64,000 nt of DNA from Microdochium bolleyi (taxonomy: Eukaryota; Ascomycota; Sordariomycetes; Xylariales; Microdochiaceae). Below are positions 1 through 11,529 of the stretch, piece by piece (positions within the stretch are counted from its first letter, which is position 1; each line of letters starts with the position of its first letter). The translations under genes were made by a program, and so were the position numbers. Location: positions 2,790,001-2,854,000 of the forward strand of contig KQ964248.1 of the NCBI GenBank assembly GCA_001566295.1, written 5' to 3'. The notes below the pieces were generated by a model. It was not told the origin of the DNA and made no database searches. It was given only the letters and a program-made list of their open reading frames with translations.

Positions 1-529
1 CACCCTTCGGGCTACCCTGCTTGTTTCTTGCACCCGTTCCTTTGTCAACTGCGCTTTGACTCCTTTGGGCATTCCTTGTCGGACTACGCGTGAGAGCAAC
101 ACGGCTTGACAGAGGCTCTCTTTATGTCGTTGTCACTTCCTACATGTTATTCTCTGAGCAACGCGCCCGCCACTTGGCCTTTAGTTCAGGTCTGCTTTCT
201 CTTCCGCCACTGAAGACAGCCACATGATCGACCGTACACTGGGTACTCACGACTACTTGGCAGCTCCACGTCAGCACCGATTTTGCACGAGCTCCTTCAG
301 CACAGTAGGAAGGCGCCTCCCACAATCTTACCTCCCTGACCTAAAGACGAAATCATTCTCAGATAGTGGTTAAATTGTGCCAGACTCAAGGCCGTATCAT
401 TGTTTTCTGCACAGCTCAATTTGGACAAGACTCTGCCCTTTGGCAGCCTCGCAAGCCTTACAACCGGGGTTTCTTTACAGAAGCGCATGACGGACTTCTG
501 AACCATACTCAACCACGTTCGTTCATAAC

Positions 530-1543
530 ATGCCGTCTCCGCAGAAGCGAAACAAGAAGGAGCCTACAGCCTCCGCGTCGGGGGCGGGCGCATCACCAAG
601 CCCCAGCATCGAAGATATCGCGAACAGCGGTGATGTCATACTGGTGGTGGGCCGTGGCTCCTCAATCATCAAGCTCCGAGTCTATTCACAGTGCCTCAAA
701 GCGTCATCGAAAGTCTTTGATGCCATGTTCAGCATCCGATGGCTAGACGGAAAGGAGCTTTCGGAGCAGGAGCCCAAGGAATTCACGCTCCCGGACGACG
801 ACCCGGAAACAAAGCGTAAAATCTGCTACCAACTACACTTCAAGAAGACTTCCATGTCCTCAGCTCATGATATGCTTCAAGTAGCCATCCATGCGGACAA
901 GTACGATCTCCTACAGGCACTGCAAGATCATTTAGTGCTGGGCATGAGCGTCATCAAGCCGAACACGACGAAGGAGAGGCTTTATTACCTTGCAACATCG
1001 ACGATAACTAAATTGCGGCCAGCAAGCGATGACTGGATCTTCTCATTGGTTGCTGAGCACACCGGCTCTTATGCCGAGTACTTAAACGACGAAAAGTTGA
1101 ATAAAATACTTGACTACAGCACCGTTTGTAAGTTGATGGATTCTGCCTCAAGGTCCCGATCGTCTGTAGCTAATGCAGGAGTAGATCGGCTCGAAGAAGC
1201 TCATACGCGCGTACGAATGGAGCTTGCGGAACTCTTTTCTTCCCAGAGGAATATTAATTGCTCCAATTCCACGGAAGTCATATGCCGTGGCTGTCAATCC
1301 AACAACATGTACTGGGAGACGTCGCCAGCCTGTCTCCGACACACTTATACACCCATGAAGATATTGAGCGTGCCGGTAATGAGTATCATGACAAAGCTGC
1401 AGGCGGCGTTCACCGCAGGTTGGGGTGCAACGAGATACGTCCCGGGACAATGTCCTGAGAAACCGTGCAACTACGTGAAGAAACTCAGCGCCACACTGGA
1501 CAGGCTCTATGCTGATGCCTGCAAGGCAGTTCTCCCTCCTTGA
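530..1543 (+). CDS. BTB/POZ domain protein
   Basis: Single-exon frame of 337 aa. After a basic, Ser/Pro-rich N-terminus of about 25 residues comes a BTB/POZ-type block at roughly residues 30-130. It shows the start of the fold (GDVILVVG), the helix with KASSKVFDAMF, and the later LQVAIHADKYDLLQAL helix. This is the usual layout of fungal BTB proteins, which mediate protein-protein contacts and sometimes act as Cul3 adaptors; no partner can be inferred here. The C-terminal third has a small Cys cluster (CRGC, then a further Cys about 13 residues on) that could bind metal, but I recognise no named domain. The start is the first ATG of the frame. No neighbour suggests a pathway. Confidence 0.8.
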   Translation: MPSPQKRNKKEPTASASGAGASPSPSIEDIANSGDVILVVGRGSSIIKLRVYSQCLKASSKVFDAMFSIRWLDGKELSEQEPKEFTLPDDDPETKRKICYQLHFKKTSMSSAHDMLQVAIHADKYDLLQALQDHLVLGMSVIKPNTTKERLYYLATSTITKLRPASDDWIFSLVAEHTGSYAEYLNDEKLNKILDYSTVCKLMDSASRSRSSVANAGVDRLEEAHTRVRMELAELFSSQRNINCSNSTEVICRGCQSNNMYWETSPACLRHTYTPMKILSVPVMSIMTKLQAAFTAGWGATRYVPGQCPEKPCNYVKKLSATLDRLYADACKAVLPP

Positions 1544-2089
1544 TGCTTGCGAGGAGTCTTTTCTGCCCACTGCGACTATAAGACTCTGATGGACGGATCG
1601 CTACTTCTATCCAGGCTGGAAAGTGAATTTTCATTCCTCTCTCTTGCAGTTCCACACCATTCCGGCTGGTCTTGATTCCGCGGTAAAAAGAACTTCCAGC
1701 TGCGGCAGAGAGCGATCCACGAGTGACGCTCTATTTACACCAAGTTCCCATAGAGTGCCACCGCATAGAATGCCATTAATTTCCCACCATTAAATAACAG
1801 TTCGATCCCAAGTCATTATCTTTATTGTGCCGTGGATATCGATGGCTCATTGCATCTTTGCCCTGATTGCACCAGCTTGACTTCTTGCTTACAAGGGTGG
1901 CTTCCCCAAGTCGTGTCCCGAGGTTCGGACGTCGGCCGGCTTTTTGTGGGGTTTCTCCGCACCGTCAAGAGTCGGCTCCTCCGGCTCAATTTGCGTCCCT
2001 TATTTACATTCATCATCATTGCAGTCGTGTCTCATAAGTGAAAGTCACGAGAAAGCTTGATGTAATCTCCTAGGTCATCACACCTCGCC
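1544..2089. other. Intergenic spacer
   Basis: No supported gene. It holds the 3' region of the BTB gene and the promoter of the HTD2-like gene. The short frames on both strands have no recognisable protein features. Confidence 0.6.
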
Positions 2090-3530
2090 ATGTCGCGTTC
2101 TCTGCGACAAGCACTGTTCCATGGCAGGAGCCCGCGCCAGCTCCTCCCCGCCGCCTCCACACTCACCACCAAGCTGCCATCAACGCCATCACCAGCCGCT
2201 TCAACTCTGCCCGCATCATCACGTTCACGAAGATGTCTCAGCACGACGCGCAATCTCGCCAAGTCCTCTTCCTCCGCTACCTCTGCCAAAGAAGCAGCAG
2301 CCCACCTGCTCTCCACCCTCAGCGGCGTAACCACCACCCGCAAGCAGCTCATCGACGGCAACCAGCTGCAGCGCCTCAGCCTGACTCTCGGCCGGAGATA
2401 CTTGTACCCGGAGCAGGCAAATCTCACAAACCCGGAGTATGACCTCACAAACCTCAACTCCGTGCCCCACGCGGGCACGCCCGTCCCTCCCGGCTACCAC
2501 CTCGCGTACTTCACGCCGGGCGGTCTCGAGTCCGAGCTCGGGCCCGACGGCACCGACAGGACCTTCAACGCACCCGCGCCCTTCACGCGGCGGATGTGGG
2601 CGGGCGGCCGGATGACGTGGTACGGGCCGGCGGAGAGCGGAGGGCCGACGCTGAGCGTGGGCCAGATCGCCGAGGAGCGGACGAGGCTGGTCGGCGCGAC
2701 GGCCAAGAAGAGCCGCGACGGCAGCGAGATGGTACTGGTAGACGTGGAGAAGGAGTTCTGGTGCGGCGGGGCGCGCGTGCTGACGGACCGGCGGTCGTGG
2801 ATCTTCCGCCCGGAGCTCGAGGCCGCGAGCTCGACCGAGGAGATCGCGACTGAGACGAGCGTGATCCGTGGGCCGTCGACCGTCAGGGACGTGACTCTTG
2901 ACGGAAAAGGTGAGTTACTTGGGTGTCCATGTCTTCAATAGCCTCTGCGGCGCAAATATGAGAGGATTGACGAGCTTACCCACGCATATATCTTCCCTAG
3001 CCTTCTCACCCGCAAGTTCCATCGCCAATCATGAGGAGCTCAAAGACCTCCCCAGGCGATTACATCGGTGGTCCCCGGCGGGCCTGTTCCGCTTCTCGGC
3101 CCTGACCTTCAACGGGCACAGGATCCACTACGACCAGCCGTGGTCCCGCGCGATCGAGAACCACCCGTCGCCCAGCGTCGTCGTCCACGGGCCCCTGAAC
3201 CTGATCTGCATGCTCGACTACTGGCGGGACGTCGTCGCGGAGCACGGCGCGGTGCCCGGCTCCCCGTACTATGGCAACGCCACAGCGCGCGAGCACGAGG
3301 AGGCCTTGGGGGTCCGCGAGATCGAGTATCGTGCCCTGAGCCCGCTGTATGCCGGGCAGGAGTACAGCATCAGGGCGGAGAGGGTCGATGAGGGGCTGAG
3401 TGAGGAGCAGCAGGGGCAGTTTGACAGGGAAGGGTTTGTGGATGACGGACCGGGCCAGGTGTGGGAGTTGTTCGTCGAGAGGGAGGGCAAGGTCTGTATG
3501 AAGGGCAAGATCACGACATTCGGACCGTGA
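2090..3530 (+). CDS. HTD2: Mitochondrial 3-hydroxyacyl-thioester dehydratase (HTD2-like)
   Basis: Model join(2090..2909,3001..3530), 449 aa. The dehydratase step of mitochondrial type II fatty acid synthesis removes water from 3-hydroxyacyl-ACP, feeding lipoate and respiratory-chain assembly. The first ~55 residues are rich in Arg, Ser and Ala with no acidic residues, typical of a mitochondrial presequence. The C-terminal half carries the hot-dog hydratase signature FRFSALTFNGHRIHYD at about residues 301-316, followed by HGPLNLICMLDYWR, both hallmarks of Htd2/FAS1-dehydratase-like proteins. The intron uses a strong GTGAGT donor at 2910. The TAG acceptor at 3000 is the frame-compatible choice, but a later acceptor near 3045 would also keep frame, so the exact join is uncertain. 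Its 3' end faces the alcohol dehydrogenase gene, 180 bp away. Confidence 0.82.
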
Positions 3531-3710
3531 AAATGAACGTTTGAGAGAGAGCAGCCACTTTCGAGATCGGACGACATAACCTCCATCTCAACCACACAAG
3601 GGATCTGATTGATGATATATGTACAATCTCTCAAAAGTCGAAGTCGAAAAGCGCTAAATACATTACAAATAAGACCGAGCCTCCCATGTACACCCTATAG
3701 TACCCATTCC

Positions 3711-4874
3711 CTAGAATCTGACGGCCATCCGCCCCGTGGCCTTGTGCTGCTGCATCTTCTCGACCATGGCGCCGACGTCCTCAAGCTTGAACCACTCAGT
3801 GTGCGGCCGGATGTTGTGCTCGGCGCTGAAGTTGATGCACTTGGGCATGCTGTAGCACGTGCCGTTGTTGGCACCGCGCAGCTGGAACCGGCCGAGGGCG
3901 ATGTCGAAGATGCTGAACTCGACAGACTCGTTGGGGATGCCCACGGCGACGATGATCCCGGGCGCCTTGACGAGGTCCGGCATGCCGAGGTACGCGCGCT
4001 TCGAGGCCGTGAAGTTGACCGCGGCGGCAACACCCCCGCCGGTGATCCTCTTGACCTCGTCGACGTACGTGGCCGAGTCCTTGACGCTGTTGAACGCGTG
4101 GTCCGCGCCCGCGGCCTTGGCCGTGGCGACGGCGCCGTCGGTGATGTCGAGCCCGATGACCTTGTACCCCATGGCCTTGGCGTACTGCACGCCCAGGTGC
4201 CCGAGCCCGCCCGTGCCGATGATGGCGACCCACGAGTCCCTGGGCAGCTTGATGGCGTCGATGCCGTTGAACGCCGTGACGCCCGCGCAGAACAGCGGCG
4301 CGGCGTCCGCGGCCCGCAGCTGCGGCGGGAGGACCATGGTGTTCTGCCGGTCCACAATGACGTACTCCTGGAAGTAGCCGTCGTACGCGAAGCCCTGCAT
4401 CTTGACCTCGCCCTTGTCGCACCAGAGGTTGTGCACCGTCTTGCAGGGGCGGCACTCGAAGCACGAGTCCTTGGCGGGGAGGAAGCCGACCTCCTGACCC
4501 GGCTCGAAGTCCGCGGCGCCGTTGGCGCCGACCTCGACGACGACGCCGCTGCCCTCGTGGCCGATGGTGATGGGCCGCGCGTCGGCGCTGACCTGGATCT
4601 TGTCGTTGTCCTCGAAGGGCATGAGGTCCGAGTGGCACAGCGAGGCGCAGAGCACCTTGACGAGCAGCTCGTCCGGGCCCGGGGAGGGGATGGGAATCTC
4701 GTTGAGCTCGAGCTTGCGGGTCTTTGGGTTGAACCTGAAGGGAGACGGGCTAGGAGTTAATATCTTATGCTGTGTGAAGCTAATGATGACGGTTTTGGTC
4801 GCTATGATAGAAGGGGGAACGTACTGCTGCGCCCGCATGGTGGACTTTGTGGGTTTGAGGTCGTCGGTAGTCAT
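3711..4874 (-). CDS. Zinc-dependent alcohol dehydrogenase (MDR family)
   Basis: Model complement(3711..4734,4825..4874), about 357 aa. It oxidises alcohols or reduces aldehydes with NAD(P). The 90-nt intron has a perfect GTACGT donor and CTTCAG acceptor. Removing it joins MRAQQ directly to FNPKTRKLELNEI, as in fungal ADHs. Visible motifs are the catalytic zinc ligands CASLCHSDL and GHEGSGVVVEVG, a four-Cys structural zinc loop (CFECRPCKTVHNLWC), and the Rossmann glycines GTGGLGHLG. The start at 4874 (MTTDDLKP) is preferred over an upstream in-frame codon because the upstream residues resemble untranslated sequence. The substrate cannot be deduced; it most resembles the class I/propanol-preferring type. 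Confidence 0.88.
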   Translation of the reverse strand: MTTDDLKPTKSTMRAQQYVPPSIIATKTVIISFTQHKILTPSPSPFRFNPKTRKLELNEIPIPSPGPDELLVKVLCASLCHSDLMPFEDNDKIQVSADARPITIGHEGSGVVVEVGANGAADFEPGQEVGFLPAKDSCFECRPCKTVHNLWCDKGEVKMQGFAYDGYFQEYVIVDRQNTMVLPPQLRAADAAPLFCAGVTAFNGIDAIKLPRDSWVAIIGTGGLGHLGVQYAKAMGYKVIGLDITDGAVATAKAAGADHAFNSVKDSATYVDEVKRITGGGVAAAVNFTASKRAYLGMPDLVKAPGIIVAVGIPNESVEFSIFDIALGRFQLRGANNGTCYSMPKCINFSAEHNIRPHTEWFKLEDVGAMVEKMQQHKATGRMAVRF

Positions 4875-7043
4875 CTTGACTTTGTTTGTTCGTCCTGAAT
4901 CCTGTAACAGGAAGGGTGGATGGCAATGTCCAAGGTTCAAGATAGATATCGAGTTTTGGCAAGGTCAAGTAGACTGCTGTCCGTGCCGCTTTGGATTGTA
5001 TAAGGGATGTAGGAAGCCGGAAACTGATATCGCCCAATAGGCTCTACACCAGCAGCCGCGGCATTTGAGCATTTATATGACCTCAGACACGCGGCTAACG
5101 AGCAGCGAAGGCGGGCATGTTCCCCAAGGAATAGCCCATCGCAGGCGGCGCGAGTGCGGTGCCACTCACCCCGCCAAGGCTTCCCCATCGAGAACTTGGG
5201 GTCATCGTGTGTGTGCGGTCGGGCGTAAGCGTGGGCGGCCCTTGGAGATGCTTGCCCGAGGCACCGCGTGTTGCACGGAAACTCTGTCGCAGACAGGCCG
5301 ATGGCGCAAGGAAAACGACTGCCGCTACAGCAGCAGGGATGCGGGGGAGGCTGTCCCGCAGGTGCGGGGCCCCCGGGTCTTGCATTCGGGCACTATCCAG
5401 GGCGGCGGCTCAAGCGGGGGCCTTCATGGCTGCGTGATTCAAGTCCCCCAGGATGGCCGACTCTTCGTGACTCGTGCATATCCGATCGCCGCGCGGAGAG
5501 GCTGTCGTGTCCCCTGACATATCCCGCTGGCCATCTTGCTGATCGCACATGTCTGTCATGACCCTGTGACTAAGCCGGGAGGGCTGCTGCTGTTTGTGGG
5601 AGACGAAAAAGAAAAATTGCCTGAATTCCGAGTGGTGTTGACTCGGGGTCGCAGAGTGTATTCAGTACGCGGGAGACTGCCATGCGACCTCGACCGGCCA
5701 GACGGAAATCATAGAGTTATGATGGCGGCATCGGTTGCGTGCGACGGGCCATCCTTCTTATGTCCAGGCTCTCAGCCACCTTGATGGACACTCGCGTGGT
5801 GTGTCTGCTTGCGCACGCGTCCCGAGTCTGGCCAACATAGTCTCAACAGTCGGGTTGTGATTCGCACGATTCCGTTGTTCCTGTAGAAGTAAGTGCCGAG
5901 CCAGCTTGACCGACATCGCGACCCCTTCCTAACTCGGCTCGGCTTGCTTGCTTACTGTATCGTGGGGTTCGAAGCCCACGGACGTCAGGTTGCTAAACGT
6001 ACACAGTGGGCTGGTTCGATGTTATGTGATCGTGGAAAGGGGCAGAGATCATTTCTTGATGATGGGAGCTTTGCGGGCGAGAATTATGGTTCCCCGCACG
6101 CAAGCACAGGCGTCGCCCGTTTGCACCGTTCTGTCATACAATGCCCTACAAAACAAACCGATCACGTTGCACCACCTGGGCAGACCACCATTGTGATACA
6201 CCTTACTCCACGTCCGAACAAAATCCACATACGGGGAAAAGCAGCCAGCACATGTCAAATTCATAAGTAGCACACACAATAAGCTGGTCGACATGCCGTG
6301 CTGAACACCCGGGCATGCTGGTGGCAAGAGAGTCGTGTAATGCCGTGGCCGCTTGTCTGTTCTCACCCGACCCACGTGTCGCCAGCAGAGAATGAGAAGC
6401 ATTCACGTCATCGCAGTGTTCGGAGAACCTTGCTGGCCATCCTCCTCCTCACTACACAAACGCACGCCCCCCCTTCCCCCCTTGACTCGGGTGTCTGCAC
6501 ATACTATGGGGACCTTGATGGACAAGCCCATGCCAGTATATATATCCACGGACGCTGTCCAAGGCTTCCCGGGAACCTGACAATCCCGGTATTCCTTCAA
6601 ATGCCGAAAAAAGCTTACATGGCCACGGCTTGTCGCTCAGCTGGGGGTTATCTTGACCAGACGAGAGCACCTCACGACGACAACAACGCTTCACAGCGAG
6701 GGGCACGACCGCAACGAGACGTAACACGGGATGTCTAGTCCAATGGGGCTGGTCGCTCTCGCAACGCAAATGACTATCAGCCATAACGTCCGGTGTCGGC
6801 ACATTCCCACCGACGAAATTTATATCCCCGAAACGAAGCAAGGAGTCCAAGAAGTGGCAAACAATTATCATGACGACACACAGTGGCACCATCGGCATCG
6901 GTGTTCACGACAGGTAAGGGGCGAGAGAGAACATTTGTTCTACAACATCGTATTTCTTATGTGCATTACATTATTCTATGTTTCCTAGGTTTCTTCTACG
7001 AAGGCGCAACGTCAGAGTTGGAAACGACGTGCAGGGCAGACAT
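4875..7043. other. Long intergenic spacer
   Basis: About 2.2 kb between two leftward genes. Several frames of 60-150 codons exist on both strands, but none has a recognisable domain or a convincing exon structure. It includes the ADH promoter and the 3' region of the alkaline phosphatase gene. I see no transposon ends or RNA gene. Confidence 0.55.
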
Positions 7044-9155
7044 CTAGTGCTTCTTACAGTTGCCGCCCTTGCCGGCATCGGGGCGGGCCAGGCCGAGGCA
7101 GTTGGCCATCTTGTAGAAGACGTCGATGTTGCCGTAGACACCGCCGAAGGTCTCCTGGCAAGGGCCCATGGCGAAGACGGCGACGTCAGTCAGCGAGTGG
7201 ACACCCTGGGACTCGGAGACGGGGAGGGTGCCGTTGACGACGAAGCCGCCAGGCGCGTCGCTGGGGTTGACGTAGTTGTCGTTCTCAACGAGCGCGTCGG
7301 CAGCCTTGCGGGGCTTGGGGTTGAGCTTGTAGTTCTCACGGTGGTCAGGGTTGGCCGATGTGCCGGAGGCGATGGCGTAGCGGGGGTCCCAGTTGACGGG
7401 GAAGTTGGGGCCAGTGTTGTACGAGACACCCTCGACAGCGACCTGGTACTGAGACAGACCAGACTCGGCGTAGACGCCGACGGCCTTGCGCTTCTGGCGG
7501 TCGGTCTTGGCCTCAGTCAGGTACTTGGTGTCGGCACTGCCAAAGACGTCGAAGCCGTGGCCGTGGTCGGCAGTGACGAGGATGAGAGTATCCTCAAGCT
7601 CGCCAATCTTCTTGAGGTGGGCAACGGTAGCGCGGACAGTGTCATCAAGCTCCAGAAGGTCACCAAGGGCACGGTCGTAGTCGAGAGCGTGCATCTGCTT
7701 GTCAATGGAGGCGGCCTCAGACATGAGGAAGAAACCCTTGTCACCACCGCGCTTGCGGAGGATGTCGATGGCCTTGAGGGTCATCTCCTTCTGGCCGGGG
7801 AGGTCAAGGGCAGGCTGCGTGCCGTTGAAAGGGTCGTTCTTGAAGGTCTTGAGGTTGTCCTTGAGGACGTTGCGGTCGAGCCACACGGGGAAGTGAGACT
7901 GTGTGACATGTCAGCTTAGTCTTGGCCTGGTGCGTTACGGGCCGGCCTTTACGGGGTAACATACCTTGCAGAAGATGCCAAGAGCGCGCTTGTCGTTGCC
8001 GAGAGCAGCGAGGGCGGTCGCGTTGTTGGCAATGTCGTAGCCGGCGGCGGCGAACTTCTTGTAGTAGTCCTCGCCGTTGTAGCTGTCCTTGCCGGGGTAG
8101 AACTGCTCAGCACCACCACCGAACCAGACATCAGGGCCGCCGCTCTTGGTCCAGGTGTAGTTCTGGATGCCGTTAAGGGTGGTCTCGACCAAGTAGCCGT
8201 AATCGTAGCGAGAGCGAGAGTGACCAGCCAGGGCGATAGGGGTGGCATCGGCAATGGCAGCGGTGGAGACGGCACCCCACGCAGAGTCCCAGATGCGGAC
8301 GAGAAGCTCAACGATGGTCTCGACCTTGGGGTCGTCCGCGCCAATCTTGGACGAGTCGGCGTAGACACCCATGGCGTTGACAGTGCTCTTGTGGCCCGAG
8401 TACAAGGCAGACGCGGAGTTGGCACTGTCGGTGATGAAGCTGTCGATGGAGTGGGTCTAACCAAGCATGTTAGTGCCAGCTGTACTCGAGGCTCTGACGC
8501 TGCCTGGGAATGGACTTACCATCTGGTGACCGACGACGGGGAACTCATCCATCTGCAGGACCGACTGGTACTTGCCGTTGATGCTCTTGTGCCCAAGAAG
8601 ACGGGCAGCAGTGATCATGTTGGTGGTCATGCCATCACCGATGAAGAGAATGATGTTCTTGGCCTTGCGCTTGGTGGCGAGGGGGCGGACGACCCAGTTG
8701 GCGACGGTCTTCTCGCCGCTGTAATAGTTGAGGGTGACCTCGTAGTTGCCGGGCTCGTAGATGGCGAGCTTGCGGTAGATCTTGGAAGCGACGTTGACGA
8801 CGGAGGGGGTCTTGGCGTCGACGGCGTAGAGGTCCTCGAACCACTTGAAGTTCCACTTCTCAAGCTCGGGCTCCTTGACCTTGAAGAAGTCGTTAATGCT
8901 CTGAGCAGCACCGCCCTCCTTGGCGATGGTGACGGTGAACTTCTCGTCGGCAACACCGTTGTTGAAGGCCTCGGAGCCGTTGACCGGGGCGTGGACCTCG
9001 AGACGGAGGTCGAAGTACTGGCCGGGGAGGAAGTCGGCCTGGTCGGGGGGCAGGATGCAGCCGAGGGTAGGGCACGATCCCAGGCGCTGGAAGGTCTGCG
9101 CCGAGGCGAGGACCACGAGAGCTGCCGAGGCAGCAATGGAGGTGAAGCGACCCAT
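7044..9155 (-). CDS. Secreted alkaline phosphatase (PhoA/ALP superfamily)
   Basis: Model complement(7044..7898,7965..8456,8520..9155), 660 aa, with two introns of 66 and 63 nt, both phase 0. It hydrolyses phosphomonoesters with a bimetal centre. An N-terminal signal peptide (about residues 1-19, ending VVLASA) indicates secretion. The metal ligand Asp lies in IILFIGDGMT near residue 174. The phosphorylated Ser is in TDSANSASALYSGHKS near residue 223. Further metal ligands are in LMSEAASIDKQMHALD and VTADHGHGFDVFG. Residues 20-160 form an N-terminal extension seen in fungal extracellular forms and absent from E. coli PhoA. Several Asn-X-Ser/Thr sites fit a secreted glycoprotein. A CACGTG palindrome about 470 bp upstream may link it to phosphate control. 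Confidence 0.9.
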
Positions 9156-11529
9156 TGTGCGATGATCTGGACTGCCAAGTCACGATCGATTGAACGACTT
9201 GGAGAGACTGGACGGTAGGCAGCTCGCGAGGAGACAAGACTCAGGCGAGGAAGTGGCAGGACGAGGACGGGGACGCGCCGTGGTTATATAGCGTCAGGGT
9301 CTGGCGCGGGAGGATCGACGAGCAGCTGACAGCATGCGGCGGTGCGACTGCGCAGTGCCGAGTCGAGTCGAGCGTCGACGAGAATTTGCATGGCAGCTCA
9401 TTTCGGAGAAGTCGCGGGCATGCAGGCTCGCCAAGCCACTGAGCATGCATGTTGACGCAGCCCAAGCCGGGCGCCGGTGAGGTGGGAGTGGGGGGAAGTT
9501 GGGAGCTCTCTAGGGTGCTGCGGCGAGAAAGGCTGCGGCATCACCAACGGCGGAAGGGCTCCGATCGAGGCGGGAAGCCGCTACTAGGGCAGGCACGCTC
9601 GTCCCATTGGCTGTGCCGGCAGCACGTGCTGGCAGCCTCTGCTCTTGTCCCTAGTAGGTAGTTAGGCCAGGCCGACTGGGCTGACCAGGATCTCGCTCTT
9701 GTTCGTCATCGATTTTGCTGCTGCGCGCGCGAGCAAAAGAAATCAGGCACAGCTGTGGTGCTCAGAGCCGATCTGCCGTGTTTTCGTTGGCGGCCCTAAA
9801 GCTTCCTGGCCTGATGTCAGAGACAGCCGTCGTGGCCTGGCAAGGGACGGTCCACAACATGTTGTGGTTCAGTCCTCTCGCTGCCATGCTGGCCAGAACA
9901 CAGCTCGAGTCAGTGCCTGGCAGAGTTACTACAGGTCCCTGATGGGTTGGAGCATTGTCGAGTCTGGTTGTTGCGCGATGGGCTCGACAGGGTTGTCAAG
10001 CTGATGGCCGAACCCTTGCCCGCATGTTCGTCGAGAGTGCGGGGCACAGGCGGGCGGTCTAGTGCCGGCGAGCCTATCCGTAGGCCAACGTGGGGGAATT
10101 GGCTCTGATGATTGGCTGCCACAAGTCTCAATCGCAGACAGGGCCGCCAGGGAAGGAACCACTCAAACCACGCCGCACGCTGCTCCACTTTCCTTCCTGA
10201 GCACTAATTCGACTTCAACCACGGCCAGGGTCCTGCATTCTGGCAGTATCCTCCCATCTCTCTGCAAGCCGACTTTCCTCATCCAGCCAAGCCTGGGCAG
10301 CACCGGGAAGCCGAGCTTCGATCGCGTCTCGCAAGCCTCACGGACCACGAGGAAGCTCTGGTCCTATGGCTTCCGACGGTGCTTGTCAGTCATCCGTGTA
10401 GTGTCACTACGCAGGGCCACTGAGGCTATGCCCGGGCTCCAGCATCCACAACATCAGCATATGCCTTGTGGGGGTCCTCCGGATGTCAGACGAGGCTCCT
10501 CAGGACTGAGACAGATCGGATCATCATCAGCTGCCCCAAGGCGGGAAGTCGGCCTGTCTGCTGTGCATGGGAACTGCAGGAGCTGAGCCAGAGATGAGCT
10601 GTGCAGGCTGCATTCACATCCAGGACAGCCAATGATCTCCATAACCGCGGCCCCAGCCTCCATTTCTTGCCAACTTGCTCACCGACGGCAGGACGAGCTC
10701 ATCTTGCACAAAGTCGTGCTTATTGCGCCCTAGTGTTGGTCGCGAACCTTTGACTTCAGCCACCAAACCGGTTTTCCATTGTCTTCCACGGATACATTGT
10801 CTCAGGCCCAGTCCTGAGAAACAAAGGAGCAGGTTCACATGTATCCCAACTTCATACTCGGTAGGCCATCACCATGTTCTTCGGCCGAGTCCGGGCGACT
10901 AGATCGGTAGATCATCACAGGATCATGACTTCCATCTCGAAGGTCGTACTGCAGAGTGGCAATGCGGCTCAGGCACGGATACGACGCCGTCAGGCACAAA
11001 ACCCAGTCCAGGTAGAGGTTATGCTTGGCGGGGGTCTCATCGCGCCTCGCGGATGTCAGCTCGCCCACGTGCCCGGAACGCAACGTCCTGTGCGGCCGAT
11101 CTTGCTGTGTATCCCGGGCTTCGGCGTCTGTGGGTCTTCCAGGACTCTGATCTGGACATGCTTCCCCAACTCGGTTAGGTGACACCGAGCGGGATCGGGT
11201 CTGCTACTCATCCCAACTTTGATGTGTCTGCCCTTGTTCGTCGCCTTTGGCCCGATCTGTGACGGTGGTCTCGGATTTCATAATGCAGTGGCAGGTGGAC
11301 AGACGCAAACTCGGGTCCTTCCGACTCCCGCCATTCACCAAAACCACGCACAGACTAGAGACTAGATCCACAGAGCTGGCTGGACTCTGGCCCTGAACTC
11401 CAGCCACCAGTGATTCAATCTACACGTGCGTCTCTTTAGTAATATCAGGGCCATCCACAGTGAGCTCACGACGGTGGCAGGTCTCTTAGCGGTTAGAAGG
11501 AACCAGACTAACTCTACGGTTCCGCGAGT
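9156..11529. other. Long intergenic spacer with alkaline phosphatase promoter
   Basis: About 2.4 kb. The right half is the 3' flank of the QTRT2 gene and the left half is the promoter side of the phosphatase. No frame has recognisable homology. The only notable element is the CACGTG palindrome at 9620-9631. Confidence 0.55.
9620..9631. promoter_or_regulatory. CACGTG palindrome, candidate Pho4/NUC-1-type site
   Basis: A 12-bp perfect palindrome CAGCACGTGCTG is centred about 470 bp upstream of the alkaline phosphatase start codon. CACGTG is the known core bound by the phosphate regulators Pho4 (yeast) and NUC-1 (Neurospora). Binding here is inference: other CACGTG copies occur in the window by chance, for example near 11068. 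Confidence 0.35.

Noticed and set aside
3609..4760. 383-codon plus-strand frame opposite the alcohol dehydrogenase
   Set aside because: Biased Val/Asp/Arg composition with no motifs; the minus-strand enzyme is clear.
6978..9218. Long plus-strand frames opposite the alkaline phosphatase
   Set aside because: Composition shadows of the phosphatase exons; no recognisable domain.
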